14,933 bases of DNA from an uncultured Collinsella sp. (GCA_902490365.1 CABUDQ010000048.1:1-14933); one strand, 5' to 3'. Shown: positions 6,506 to 13,922, numbered from the stretch's first letter. Numbers and translations are program-made. Notes: a model not told the origin generated them from the letters alone.

Positions 6506-6533
6506 ATTATCCATAAATGCAACCAAATGTGAA
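6506..6533 (-). promoter_or_regulatory. Candidate rubrerythrin promoter
   Basis: On the minus strand TTCACA (6533-6528) and GATAAT (6511-6506) are separated by 16 bases, each one mismatch from the sigma-70-type consensus. Transcription would start near 6499 and leave a leader of about 78 bases. That leader holds a hairpin with arms 6457-6463 and 6481-6487, and a second hairpin at the ribosome site (6426-6440). Confidence 0.5.
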
Positions 6534-6677
6534 GCCTATTAGGAATGATTTTTAATAAAAAATTTTAGGCATGTGAAGATGTTGATTGATTAACGATTGC
6601 CAGGCCGCTCGAGACCTCCGCTGAGTACAATCGGTCGAGCAAATGTTGACCTATCAACAAATGAAGGAGTTTCCTTT

Positions 6678-7898
6678 ATGCATCTAGCCCGTCGTGCCTG
6701 GTGCCGAACATATCAGATGGTTTTTCGCATCGCATTGCCGATCCTGCCCTATACCGAGCCGCGCATTTTGGAGCATGCCGAGGACGTGCCCGCGGTGCTT
6801 CAAAAGCGCTCGATACAGCGGGTTCTTATCGTGACGGATCCCGGTATTGCCCGTCTGGGGCTCACGGCGCCGCTCGAGACGGCGCTCGCGTCCAAGGGAA
6901 TTGGCGTTACGGTCTATGCCGAAACGCGTGCGAACCCCACGGTCTCAAACGTGGAGGAAGCGGCGTCCCTGTATCGCGAGAGCGCCTGTCAGGCCATTAT
7001 CGGCTTTGGCGGCGGCTCGGCCATGGACTGTGCCAAGGGCGTGGGCGCACGCATCGCACAGCCAAACAAGCCCATCAACAAGATGCGCGGCCTGCTGCGC
7101 GTTCATCGTCGCCTGCCGCTGCTCATCGCCGTTCCCACCACGGCGGGCACGGGAAGCGAGGTCACGCTTGCAGCGGTAATTACCGACGACGAGACGCACT
7201 ACAAGTACCCCATCAACGACTTTGTGCTGATCCCGCGCTGTGCGGTGCACGACCCCGAGTTTACGCGCGTCCTGCCCGCCTCCATTACGGGGCAGACGGG
7301 TATGGATGCCCTGACGCATGCCGTCGAGGCCTTTATCGGCCGTAGCACCACGCCCTACACGCGCAAGATGGCGCGCCAGGCGGTGCAGCTCATCCACGAC
7401 AATTTGCTCGAGGCCTATGAGCATGGCGACGACATGCGTGCGCGTCGCAATATGCTTTCGGCTGCGCATAAGGCGGGCGTTGCGTTTACCCGCTCCTATG
7501 TCGGATATGTGCATGCCATCGCGCACAGTCTGGGCGGCCGATACGGAGTTCCGCACGGTTTGGCCAACGCGATCATCCTGCCGCACATGCTTCGTGCCTA
7601 TGGCGAAGCCGCTGCTCCTAAACTCGCCGACCTCGCCCGCATGGCCGGTATCGCGCCGGCTAACGCGCGGGACAGCTTGGCGGCCGAAGCCTTTATCGAC
7701 TGGGTCGACCGCATGAATGCCGCCTTGGGCATACCCAAATATGTGACGGGCATTCGCCGCTCCGATATTCCACAAATGGCGGCCCATGCCGATGCCGAGG
7801 CCAATCCCCTGTACCCCGTTCCGCTTTTAATGGACCGTTTGGAGCTCGAGCATATGTACGAGGTCGTTGCGGGTGGTATGTTTGAAGACGAGAACTAG
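6678..7898 (+). CDS. Iron-containing alcohol dehydrogenase
   Basis: Group III, Fe-ADH family, NAD(P)-linked interconversion of an alcohol and an aldehyde in the cytosol; the product has 406 residues. Nucleotide-binding GFGGGSAMDCAKG and PTTAGTGSEVT are present. The metal ligands are visible as Asp and His in GMDALTHAVEAF, His in HAIAHSLGGRYG and His in VPHGLANAIILPHML. Start ATG 6678 follows AAGGAG by 8 bases; the in-frame upstream extension has no such site. It is 8 bases from the aldehyde dehydrogenase gene, so the pair is one operon. The actual alcohol cannot be told; ethanol or another short-chain alcohol is plausible. Confidence 0.93.
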   Translation: MHLARRAWCRTYQMVFRIALPILPYTEPRILEHAEDVPAVLQKRSIQRVLIVTDPGIARLGLTAPLETALASKGIGVTVYAETRANPTVSNVEEAASLYRESACQAIIGFGGGSAMDCAKGVGARIAQPNKPINKMRGLLRVHRRLPLLIAVPTTAGTGSEVTLAAVITDDETHYKYPINDFVLIPRCAVHDPEFTRVLPASITGQTGMDALTHAVEAFIGRSTTPYTRKMARQAVQLIHDNLLEAYEHGDDMRARRNMLSAAHKAGVAFTRSYVGYVHAIAHSLGGRYGVPHGLANAIILPHMLRAYGEAAAPKLADLARMAGIAPANARDSLAAEAFIDWVDRMNAALGIPKYVTGIRRSDIPQMAAHADAEANPLYPVPLLMDRLELEHMYEVVAGGMFEDEN

Positions 7899-7906
7899 GA
7901 GGGCCC

Positions 7907-9286
7907 ATGAACACCGAGGAAATCGCGCGTATCGTTGCCGATCAGCGCGCCTATTTTAAGACGCACGCCACGTTTGATGTCGATGCTCGACGTCGTGCGC
8001 TCGTGAGTTTACGCGATGCGGTGCGGGCCCACGAGGCCGATATTGCCCATGCGCTCAAGACCGATTTGGGAAAGTCGCATGACGAGGCGTATATGTGCGA
8101 GATCGGCACCTCGCTTTCCGAGATTCGTTATCAGATTGCGCATGTGGCTCGATGGGGTCGCTCGCGCCTGCGTCCGTGTGACCTCGCCAACGCCGTGAGT
8201 GTGTGCAAGACGCAGTCCGTGCCCTATGGCGTCACACTCATCATGGCTCCGTGGAACTACCCGTTTTTACTGACGCTCGAGCCACTCGCCGGCGCCCTTG
8301 CCGCGGGCAATACCGTGGTCATCAAGCCGAGTGCCTATGCTCCGGCATCGAGCGCGGTGCTCAAGCAAATCTGTGAAGAGGCATTTGATCCGCGCTTGGT
8401 GACGGTCGTCGAAGGCGGGCGTGCCGAAAACGAAGCGTTGCTCGATGAGTGCTGGGACAAGATCTTCTTTACCGGTAGCGTTCCGGTCGGCAAGCTCGTC
8501 ATGGAGCGTGCAAGTAAAAACCTCACACCCGTGACGCTTGAGCTGGGCGGAAAGAGTCCCTGCATCGTGGATGCGACGGCTAACTTGAAGGTCGCGGCAC
8601 GCCGTATCGCCTTTGGTAAATGGCTCAACGTGGGGCAGACCTGCGTGGCGCCCGACTACCTGCTGGTCGATACGCGCGTGCACGACGAGCTGCTGGGTCT
8701 CATCAAGGAGGAGGCCCGCCGTATGTTTGGAGAGCATCCGCTCGATAACGAGGATTACGGGCATATCGTCAACGCCAAGCATTTTGCGCGCGTGCGCGGG
8801 CTGATCGATCCCGATAAGGTCGTGCTGGGAGGTACCGCGCGCGAGACTTCGCTCAAGATCGAGCCGACGATTTTGGATGGCGTGTCCCCCGATGACGCCG
8901 TAATGCAGGAGGAGATTTTCGGCCCCATCTTGCCGGTGCTGACGTTTGAGAGCCTAGACGAGGCCGAGACGTTTATTACGGATCGTCCGACGCCGCTGGC
9001 CCTGTATATCTTTAGCCAGGACCGTGAGGTTCAGCAGCGCTTTGTGCGTTACGTGCCCTTTGGTGGTGGCTGTGTTAATGACACCATTATGCATTTGGCC
9101 ACGAGCCATATGGGCTTTGGCGGCATGGGGGCGAGCGGTATGGGACAGTACCATGGACGCGAGAGCTTCGATACGTTTAGCCACAAGAAGAGCATCGTGA
9201 ACAAGACAACGTGGCTGGACGTGCCGTTCCGCTATGCCCCTTACGCAAGCTGGAAGCACAAGTTCGTGCGCATGTTTGTGCATTAG
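7907..9286 (+). CDS. NAD(P)-dependent aldehyde dehydrogenase (class 3-like)
   Basis: Oxidises an aldehyde to the acid. The product has 459 residues, the short form typical of class 3 aldehyde dehydrogenases, which lack the N-terminal extension. Motifs in order: MAPWNYPFLLTLEP and KPSAYAP (cofactor binding), FTGSVPVGK, the general-base Glu in LELGGKSP, the catalytic Cys in NVGQTCVAPDY, and EEIFGPILPV. The C-terminal tail is aromatic and basic. Start ATG 7907 has AGGAGG immediately upstream, overlapping the end of the alcohol dehydrogenase gene region. Together the two enzymes would take an alcohol to the acid or, in fermentation, run the first step backwards to regenerate NAD. Substrate unknown. 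Confidence 0.95.
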   Translation: MNTEEIARIVADQRAYFKTHATFDVDARRRALVSLRDAVRAHEADIAHALKTDLGKSHDEAYMCEIGTSLSEIRYQIAHVARWGRSRLRPCDLANAVSVCKTQSVPYGVTLIMAPWNYPFLLTLEPLAGALAAGNTVVIKPSAYAPASSAVLKQICEEAFDPRLVTVVEGGRAENEALLDECWDKIFFTGSVPVGKLVMERASKNLTPVTLELGGKSPCIVDATANLKVAARRIAFGKWLNVGQTCVAPDYLLVDTRVHDELLGLIKEEARRMFGEHPLDNEDYGHIVNAKHFARVRGLIDPDKVVLGGTARETSLKIEPTILDGVSPDDAVMQEEIFGPILPVLTFESLDEAETFITDRPTPLALYIFSQDREVQQRFVRYVPFGGGCVNDTIMHLATSHMGFGGMGASGMGQYHGRESFDTFSHKKSIVNKTTWLDVPFRYAPYASWKHKFVRMFVH

Positions 9287-9310
9287 AATCAGATGACATA
9301 GGGATAAACA

Positions 9311-9346
9311 AAGTGGCCGCCCCCGCGTAAGCGAAGACGGCCATTT
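9311..9346 (+). terminator. Hairpin after the aldehyde dehydrogenase gene
   Basis: AAGTGGCCG (9311-9319) pairs with CGGCCATTT (9338-9346) with one G-T pair. An inner CGC-GTAA-GCG stem sits at 9324-9333. The T-run is only three bases. It ends the dehydrogenase operon or, lying 6 bases before ATG 9353, influences translation of the next small gene. Confidence 0.55.
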
Positions 9347-9352
9347 CTCACG

Positions 9353-9532
9353 ATGAAAACGTGTATCGGAGTTGGCAAGACCCGCTGCCACGGGTGCCAT
9401 CCGTGTTCCCATCTTATCTGCAAGCGTCCCGTCGCGCAAGCGTTGCGGCAAGCGATTGAAAGACACGGACGGGGTGAATTTGTGTCCGCACGAACCCGTA
9501 GACTTCTCAACTATGTGGTGGATACTCGCTAA
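9353..9532 (+). CDS. Small cysteine-rich protein, 59 residues
   Basis: I do not recognise a family. The N-terminal 23 residues hold Cys4, Cys12, Cys15, Cys18 and Cys23 with interspersed His, spaced CxxCxxCxxxxC, which looks like a zinc- or metal-binding knuckle. The rest is basic and probably helical (PVAQALRQAIERHGRG). There is no good ribosome site, and a hairpin ends six bases before the start. It ends 18 bases before the next small gene, whose ribosome site lies in the gap, so they may be co-transcribed. Evidence that it is coding is the cysteine pattern and placement only; an opposite-strand frame overlaps it. Confidence 0.5.
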   Translation: MKTCIGVGKTRCHGCHPCSHLICKRPVAQALRQAIERHGRGEFVSARTRRLLNYVVDTR

Positions 9533-9550
9533 TCGGTGATGGAGGCGGTC

Positions 9551-9730
9551 ATGTTTGATGACGATGACCTGTTCGATCTGGTAGGCGATCCGTTTGAGTG
9601 GGATTTGCTGCTCGATGACGATGAGTTGGAGCAGGACCGCAAAAAGCAAAAGGATAAGAACGCCCGGGGTAAAGGTTCGAATAAAAAGGACAAGCGTCGC
9701 CGAGGTCTGTTCGGCGGGCTCTTTGGGTGA
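9551..9730 (+). CDS. Small charge-segregated protein, 59 residues
   Basis: I do not recognise this protein. The N-terminal half is strongly acidic (MFDDDDLFDLVGDPFEWD, then LLLDDDELEQD); the C-terminal half is strongly basic (KKQKDKNARGKGSNKKDKRRR) and ends in GLFGGLFG. ATG 9551 follows GGAGG (9541-9545) with a 5-base spacer, a good ribosome site, so translation is likely. Most of the chain is probably disordered. The basic stretch with a hydrophobic glycine-phenylalanine end could bind nucleic acid or membrane surface. Length alone links it to the equally short neighbour upstream. Confidence 0.6.
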   Translation: MFDDDDLFDLVGDPFEWDLLLDDDELEQDRKKQKDKNARGKGSNKKDKRRRGLFGGLFG

Positions 9731-9756
9731 CTGTCTCATCGTCGCGTCTGTATACT
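9728..9756 (+). promoter_or_regulatory. Weak candidate promoter for the phosphoesterase gene
   Basis: TATACT at 9751-9756 is a good -10 hexamer, 41 bases before ATG 9797. The matching -35 (TGACTG at 9728-9733, 17-base spacer) is poor. Offered as a candidate only. Confidence 0.3.
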
Positions 9757-9796
9757 AAACAGGTCTTATACGCGTTGCGAAATGAGGACAGAGACG

Positions 9797-10342
9797 ATGA
9801 TGTGGTTTACCGCCGACCTGCACCTGGGCGATACGAATATCTTGCACGACATGGATCGACCGTTTGACTCGGTCGAGGAGATGAACCGCCGTGTCATCGA
9901 TGCCATCAACGAGTGCGTGGCTGTGGACGACCGCCTTTATGTCCTGGGAGACTTTACGTATCGATTGCCCCTGGCGGAAGCGGTGCGCCTGCGCGAGCGC
10001 ATCGAATGCCAGAACGTAACGCTCATCCGCGGTAACCATGACGGCGACTGGGAAGATCCAGACGCGCCGCACATTTGGGATGAGGTGCGCGATTATCTGG
10101 AGGTCGCCCCCGGTTACGCTAAGGGCCATCGCCTGGTAATGAGCCATTACCCCATGCTCAGCTGGAACGGCAAGGCGCGTGGCGCCATCATGTTGCACGG
10201 GCATATCCACAGCAGGGGAGACCGCACCAACGCGCGCAACCGCGATCGCGAGCGCCCCATCTTTCGCTATGATGTCGGCCTCGATGCCAACGAGTACAAG
10301 CCCGTAAGCCGTGACCAAATCCTAGGCTTCTTTGGACTGTAG
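9797..10342 (+). CDS. Calcineurin-like metallophosphoesterase
   Basis: Small single-domain phosphoesterase of 181 residues with the full two-metal motif set: Asp7 and His9 in ADLHLGD, LGDF, GNHDGD, MSHYP and the C-terminal GHIHS. Such proteins hydrolyse phosphomonoesters or phosphodiesters; the substrate cannot be inferred. Start ATG 9797 is favoured because AGGA (9785-9788) lies 8 bases upstream; ATG 9782 would overlap that site and ATG 9800 is only one codon on. Stand-alone gene followed by a GC-rich terminator. Confidence 0.92.
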   Translation: MMWFTADLHLGDTNILHDMDRPFDSVEEMNRRVIDAINECVAVDDRLYVLGDFTYRLPLAEAVRLRERIECQNVTLIRGNHDGDWEDPDAPHIWDEVRDYLEVAPGYAKGHRLVMSHYPMLSWNGKARGAIMLHGHIHSRGDRTNARNRDRERPIFRYDVGLDANEYKPVSRDQILGFFGL

Positions 10343-10362
10343 CTGTAAGTGCAGGTAGAATG

Positions 10363-10398
10363 AACGCGCCGCGCGGATGGTCTGTGCGGCGCGTTTCA
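10363..10398 (+). terminator. GC-rich terminator after the phosphoesterase gene
   Basis: AACGCGCCGC (10363-10372) pairs with GCGGCGCGTT (10386-10395), extended inward by two more pairs, with a 9-base loop and a short TTT. It separates the phosphoesterase from the antiterminator gene; the in-frame ATG at 10377 lies inside it and is unlikely to be used. Confidence 0.7.
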
Positions 10399-10415
10399 GT
10401 AGGAGCGATGAATCC

Positions 10416-11251
10416 ATGAGGGCTATCCAGCGCATTAACCATAACGCTGCCATCTGCGAAGACGGCGCGGGGCGTCAGCTTATCGCGCTGGGTCGTGGTA
10501 TCGGCTTTGGCGATATGCCGCATGAGGTCGACCTGGATGTCATCACGCGTACCTTTTACGGCATTGATTCAAAGTACCTGGCGTTTATCGATGAGGTCGA
10601 TCCCGAGGTGCTGGAGTTTTCTGCTCAGCTGGCCGATATCGCGACCGGACAGCTTTCGTACGAATTGAGTCCTAACCTTCCCATTACATTGGCAGACCAT
10701 ATTCAGTTTGCCATTAAGCGTGCCCGCGAACACATGGTGGTGTCGTTGCCGCTTGAGCGCGATCTTGAGCAGCTGCATCCCATCGAATACCGCTTGGGCG
10801 AGCTGGCTGTTCGCGGTATCCAGAAGAGCTTTCATGTGCGCATGCCCCGAAGCGAGGCCGCGGGCATTGCCATGTCGATTTCAACGCATCGGTTAAGCCG
10901 AGCGAGCGGCGCGTGCTTGCCGAGCAGCACGAGGAGCGACTGCTCGATATGACGGTCGCGATTATTCAAGAAGAGTTGGGTGTGACGGTCGATCGCTCGT
11001 CGTTCGCCTTTGCCCGCTTTGCCACTCATGTGCGCTATCTGCTCGACCGCGTGGCAAAGAAAGAGCCGATCGATACCGAGAACTCCGGTCTTTACGACGT
11101 GCTCGTGGAGCAGTATCCGGCGGCATCGCGTTGCGCTCACCGTGTCGACGATCTGATTCAAGAGACCTTTGGCGAGCCATTGGCCCAAGAGGAGCTCGTC
11201 TATCTGATCATGCATGTGAATCGCGTGGCTTCTGTCCACTCGGATAAATAG
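10416..11251 (+). pseudogene. BglG/LicT-family antiterminator, frameshifted
   Basis: RNA-binding, PTS-controlled antiterminator that normally blocks a terminator ahead of a sugar operon. The CAT RNA-binding domain (residues 1-55, MRAIQRINHNAAICED through ALGRGIGFG) and PRD1 are read from ATG 10416. Near 10866-10876, after GIA, the reading frame breaks: the correct continuation is in another frame (HVDFNASVKPSERR on to PRD2 with RFATHVRYLL and LIMHVNRV, stop at 11249-11251). Joining the frames gives about 278 residues, matching the ~277 of LicT, so a single lost base explains it. As written, translation runs into about 27 unrelated residues and stops near 10952. AGGAG (10401-10405) precedes the start. 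The break lies where PRD1's second conserved histidine motif is expected. It may be a true mutation or a sequencing error. Confidence 0.85.
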
Positions 11252-11301
11252 GCTCTCTGGTATTTCCTTTCCGTCATGGCGACCGTTCGTGGGTCGTTTG
11301 C

Positions 11302-11316
11302 TACCGTTCGTCGGTA
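11302..11316. promoter_or_regulatory. Hairpin and direct repeats upstream of the PTS gene
   Basis: ACCGTTCGT occurs at 11282-11290 and 11303-11311, start points 21 bp apart, about two helical turns. The second copy overlaps a hairpin TACCG-TTCGT-CGGTA (11302-11316). It could be the 3' end of the antiterminator transcript or a binding site ahead of the PTS promoter. Confidence 0.35.
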
Positions 11317-11346
11317 ATCTGAGCCGCAACGAACGCATCTGCCGCA

Positions 11347-11352
11347 TATACT
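11347..11352 (+). promoter_or_regulatory. Candidate -10 element of the PTS operon
   Basis: TATACT at 11347-11352 would start RNA near 11359, directly before the RAT hairpin at 11364, the arrangement expected for an antitermination leader. No good -35 hexamer is visible. Confidence 0.4.
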
Positions 11353-11363
11353 CGCCGTGTGTT

Positions 11364-11400
11364 GGGTGTTACTCACGGCGCAGCTCCGAGAGGCACTACC
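11364..11400 (+). promoter_or_regulatory. RAT-like antiterminator RNA hairpin
   Basis: GGGTGTTACT (11364-11373) and AGGCACTACC (11391-11400) reproduce the RAT consensus cores GTTACT and AGGCA-ACC bound by BglG/LicT proteins. Pairing: GG/CC, GTG/CAC, CTC/GAG (72-74 with 90-92) and CGG/CCG (76-78 with 86-88), with a TTA internal bulge as in known RATs and an extended upper stem. One base is missing from the lower internal loop compared with the bgl type. It overlaps the 5' arm of the following terminator, so only one can form. Confidence 0.75.
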
Positions 11401-11452
11401 GATTCTGCCGAGGCCATAATTGGGTCTCTGTCGGTTGTGCGCGGGGCTTTTT
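11382..11452 (+). terminator. Leader terminator overlapping the RAT site
   Basis: GCACTACCGA (11393-11402) pairs with TCGGTTGTGC (11431-11440) with one mismatch, and below it AGCTCC (11382-11387) pairs with GGGGCT (11443-11448) using a G-T pair. A T-run at 11448-11452 follows. Shares 11382-11400 with the RAT hairpin, the classic mutually exclusive arrangement. Confidence 0.75.
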
Positions 11453-11590
11453 CATGTCGATCCACCCGGGAATCACATGCAAATCAATCTCTTGCCAACT
11501 GATGTCGCGCGCTGCGCAGGCGCGAGCGGAATTGTGCGTCTTGGTGCCGTGAAGTCCCACGGCCTTTAGTTGGAAGAGAAGGGATTCGAC
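11453..11590 (+). other. Rest of the PTS leader
   Basis: 138 bases between the terminator and the permease start. A hairpin GCCGTG-AAGTCC-CACGGC (11546-11563) is followed by CTTT and could be a second weak attenuator. A 30-codon open frame (11477-11569) has no ribosome site and no recognisable product. Confidence 0.4.
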
Positions 11591-13039
11591 ATGGCTGTCG
11601 ATAACAAGAAGATTGCCGAGGACGTGCTTGCTGCCGTCGGCGGCGCCTCCAATGTGACGAACGCGACGCACTGCATGACCCGCCTGCGTCTGAACCTCAA
11701 GGATCAGTCCATTCCCAATGACGATGAAGTAAAGAAGATCAAGGGCGTGCTGGGTGCACAGTGGTCTGGCGGCCAGTATCAGGTCATCATTGGCCAGAAC
11801 GTGCCGAAGGTCTATGACGCCGCCATTGCGCTGGGCGTCAAGGGCGAAGGCTCCATTGACGAGAACCTCGATGACGGCATCAAGGAGCCACTGACGGTCA
11901 AGACTGCGGGCAAGAAGGCCCTTAACTACCTGTCCAAGACAATGTGCATGACGATCCCCATTATCATGGGCGCCGCCATGTTCCGCACACTTGCCGTACT
12001 TTGCGGCGACGGCATGCTCGGTATCTGGTCTGCTGATTCCGACATCTACAACTTCTTCTACAACTGGATTTACAACGCAGGCTATTATTTCCTCCCTGTT
12101 TATCTGGGTTGGGCTGCCGCAAAGCAGCTCGGCTGCAGCCAGCCGCTCGGCATGATGCTCGGCGGCGTGCTCATTGCCCCTGAGTTCATGACGCTGGTCA
12201 ACGCTGCGGCGGATTCGGGTGCTACGACCACGATGGTTTACGGCGCGCTCCCGGCTCAGCTGAACAACTATTCTGCGACCGTGCTCCCCATGCTGCTGTC
12301 TATGCCGGTGCTGATGGTCGTCGAGAAGTTCATGAAGAAGATCATCCCCGACATGCTCTCCACGGTGTTTGTGCCCGTGTGCACCATGGCTGTGATGACC
12401 CCCGTTTCCCTGTGCGCCCTAGCTCCGATTGGTTCCATTCTGGGCGACCTGGTCGGCAACTTTATGTTCGGCCTCGGAAACGCTGGCGGCATCGTCACGA
12501 TCCTCTCCCTCGTCGCCATTGCTGCGCTTTGGGAGTTCCTGGTTATGACCGGTATGCACCAGGTTCTGATTGCCCTCGGCATTGTGCAGGTGCTCACCTC
12601 AGGGTCTGACTCCTGCGTTATGGTCGCGGGTGCTATCGCTCAGTTCGCCACGTGGGGCATGGCCTTCGGTGCCTTCCTGCGCCTTAAGGAGGTCGACGAA
12701 AAGGGCGCTATGCTTGGTTTCTCGCTCTCCGGCATTGTCGGTGGCGTGACGGAGCCCGCGCTGTATGGCTGCGGCTTTAAGTATACTCGCTGCCTGGGTG
12801 CCATGGTCGCGGGCGGCGCTATCGGCGGCCTGATCGCGGCTCTCACTAATGTGACCACGTATGTTTTGGGCGCAACTAATATCCTTGGTATTACAGGTTA
12901 TGTTGCAGGCGGAACTGCTAATCTCGTATGGGGCTGCGTTGCATCGGGCACTGCATTTGTTGCCGCCGCTGCCATCGCCTACTTCTTTGGCTTTACCAAG
13001 GAGCAGCTCGACGAAGACGCTGCTGCCGCCAAAGCCTAA
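11591..13039 (+). CDS. PTS permease EIIBC, glucose/beta-glucoside superfamily
   Basis: Membrane permease that imports and phosphorylates a sugar. The product has 482 residues: an N-terminal EIIB domain (about 1-85) with the phosphorylated Cys28 in NATHCMTRLRL, then EIIC (about 105-470) with many hydrophobic segments and the signature GGVTEPALYG (Glu388). There is no EIIA domain, so a separate EIIA must phosphorylate it. EIIB-first order is that of BglF/TreB/SacP-type permeases. ATG 11591 follows AAGGG by 7 bases; TTG 11570 in frame is rejected. A RAT/terminator switch precedes it, and a carbohydrate deacetylase gene follows, pointing to an acetylated or N-acetylated di- or oligosaccharide; beta-glucosides remain possible. 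Confidence 0.95.
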   Translation: MAVDNKKIAEDVLAAVGGASNVTNATHCMTRLRLNLKDQSIPNDDEVKKIKGVLGAQWSGGQYQVIIGQNVPKVYDAAIALGVKGEGSIDENLDDGIKEPLTVKTAGKKALNYLSKTMCMTIPIIMGAAMFRTLAVLCGDGMLGIWSADSDIYNFFYNWIYNAGYYFLPVYLGWAAAKQLGCSQPLGMMLGGVLIAPEFMTLVNAAADSGATTTMVYGALPAQLNNYSATVLPMLLSMPVLMVVEKFMKKIIPDMLSTVFVPVCTMAVMTPVSLCALAPIGSILGDLVGNFMFGLGNAGGIVTILSLVAIAALWEFLVMTGMHQVLIALGIVQVLTSGSDSCVMVAGAIAQFATWGMAFGAFLRLKEVDEKGAMLGFSLSGIVGGVTEPALYGCGFKYTRCLGAMVAGGAIGGLIAALTNVTTYVLGATNILGITGYVAGGTANLVWGCVASGTAFVAAAAIAYFFGFTKEQLDEDAAAAKA

Positions 13040-13066
13040 AGCATCCGTTCGGTAGGACAATTATCT

Positions 13067-13098
13067 GGGGCACTTGGCTGCGCTTCAAGTGTCCCTTT
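13067..13098 (+). terminator. Hairpin between the PTS and deacetylase genes
   Basis: GGGGCACTTG (13067-13076) pairs with CAAGTGTCCC (13086-13095) with one G-T pair, followed by TTT. Weak T-run; probably a partial terminator or a processing point that lowers expression of the second gene. Confidence 0.6.
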
Positions 13099-13116
13099 CC
13101 GTAGATGGGGGTCAAT

Positions 13117-13881
13117 ATGAAGCAATTGCTCATTCGTGCCGACGATATCGGTTATTCGTATGCCGTTAACCTGGGGATTGCCCGCAGTATCAATGAGGGC
13201 CTGGTGCGCTCGGCGGGACTTATGCCCAATATGCCCGAGGCCGAGCGTGGCTGGTCGCTCGTGGCGGATGTCGGCATTGCGGTGGGTCAGCACACCAACG
13301 TGTGCCTGGGCAAGCCGTGTGCCGACCCGGCGCTCATTCCGAGCATGCTCAACGAGAACGGCGAGTTCCATAGCAGCCGTACCTTCCGCGATCATTTTAA
13401 GCGCGGCGAGGAGTTGATAGACTTCGACGAGGCCTGCATCGAGATCCGCGCGCAGCATGACCGCTTTGTCGAGATCGTGGGCCGCGAGCCCGATTACTTT
13501 GAGGCCCATGCCGTCATGAGCAAAAACCTTAACCGAGCGATCTCGGCGGTTGCTCAGGAGCTGGGCCTTAAGGAGCAAAAGGCGAGCTTCGACCCCGCGG
13601 CTGTGGTGCATTGCGGAGATACTGATCTGCGCATGGTGATGCGCTCGATGGAGCCGGGCTACGAGCCCAAAGAGGCAATCATGCAGACGGTTCGCGAGAT
13701 GGTGGACGGCGAGACGGTCGTCTTTGTGTGCCATCCGGGCTATCTCGATCGTTTTATCCTGGAGAACAGCTCGCTCACGACCGACCGCACCAAGGAAGTC
13801 GATGCGCTGATCGACCCCGAGCTTCGCACTTGGCTTGAGTCTCAACCTGATCTTCGCCTGATCGACTACCGCGACCTGTAA
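13117..13881 (+). CDS. YdjC/ChbG-family carbohydrate deacetylase
   Basis: Metal-dependent deacetylase, 254 residues. The family removes acetyl groups from sugars such as chitobiose 6-phosphate. Metal ligands are visible: Asp10 in RADDIG, His59 in GQHTNV and His131 in EAHAVMS; a further conserved segment VFVCHPGYLD lies near residue 205. Start ATG 13117 has GGGGGT 5 bases upstream; ATG 13105 in frame adds four residues and is less well placed. Downstream of the EIIBC gene, it would act on the imported phosphorylated sugar in the cytosol. Confidence 0.93.
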   Translation: MKQLLIRADDIGYSYAVNLGIARSINEGLVRSAGLMPNMPEAERGWSLVADVGIAVGQHTNVCLGKPCADPALIPSMLNENGEFHSSRTFRDHFKRGEELIDFDEACIEIRAQHDRFVEIVGREPDYFEAHAVMSKNLNRAISAVAQELGLKEQKASFDPAAVVHCGDTDLRMVMRSMEPGYEPKEAIMQTVREMVDGETVVFVCHPGYLDRFILENSSLTTDRTKEVDALIDPELRTWLESQPDLRLIDYRDL

Positions 13882-13891
13882 GGACCCAAGT

Positions 13892-13922
13892 CACCACAAA
13901 GGGGACAGTCGCCTTTGTGGTG
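13892..13922. repeat. Perfect hairpin with a GGGGACAG foot
   Basis: CACCACAAAGG (13892-13902) pairs perfectly with 13912-13922. The GGGGACAG motif at 13901-13908 also occurs at 926-933 in the REP-like repeat. Confidence 0.5.

Noticed and set aside
6606..6638. MerR-like operator ahead of the alcohol dehydrogenase gene (TCGA...GGTCGA around TACAAT)
   Set aside because: Arms are short and imperfect, and no -35 fits; not supported.
6945..7787. 280-codon minus-strand frame within the alcohol dehydrogenase gene
   Set aside because: Antisense shadow caused by GC-rich codon bias; the dehydrogenase motifs are intact on the plus strand.
9289..9510. 73-codon minus-strand frame opposite the cysteine-rich small gene
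   Set aside because: No ribosome site and runs into the dehydrogenase terminator hairpin; the plus-strand frame has the more protein-like cysteine pattern, though this choice is not certain.
8954..9739. 261-codon minus-strand frame over the aldehyde dehydrogenase end and small genes
   Set aside because: Overlaps a certain gene and has no start signal or domain; treated as chance.
10866..10876. Programmed ribosomal frameshift in the antiterminator gene
   Set aside because: No slippery heptamer or clear downstream pseudoknot; a lost base is simpler.
11477..11569. 30-codon open frame in the PTS leader
   Set aside because: No ribosome site, no recognisable features, length within chance.
13036..13845. 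269-codon minus-strand frame opposite the deacetylase gene
   Set aside because: Shadow of the YdjC-type gene, whose metal ligands are all in frame.
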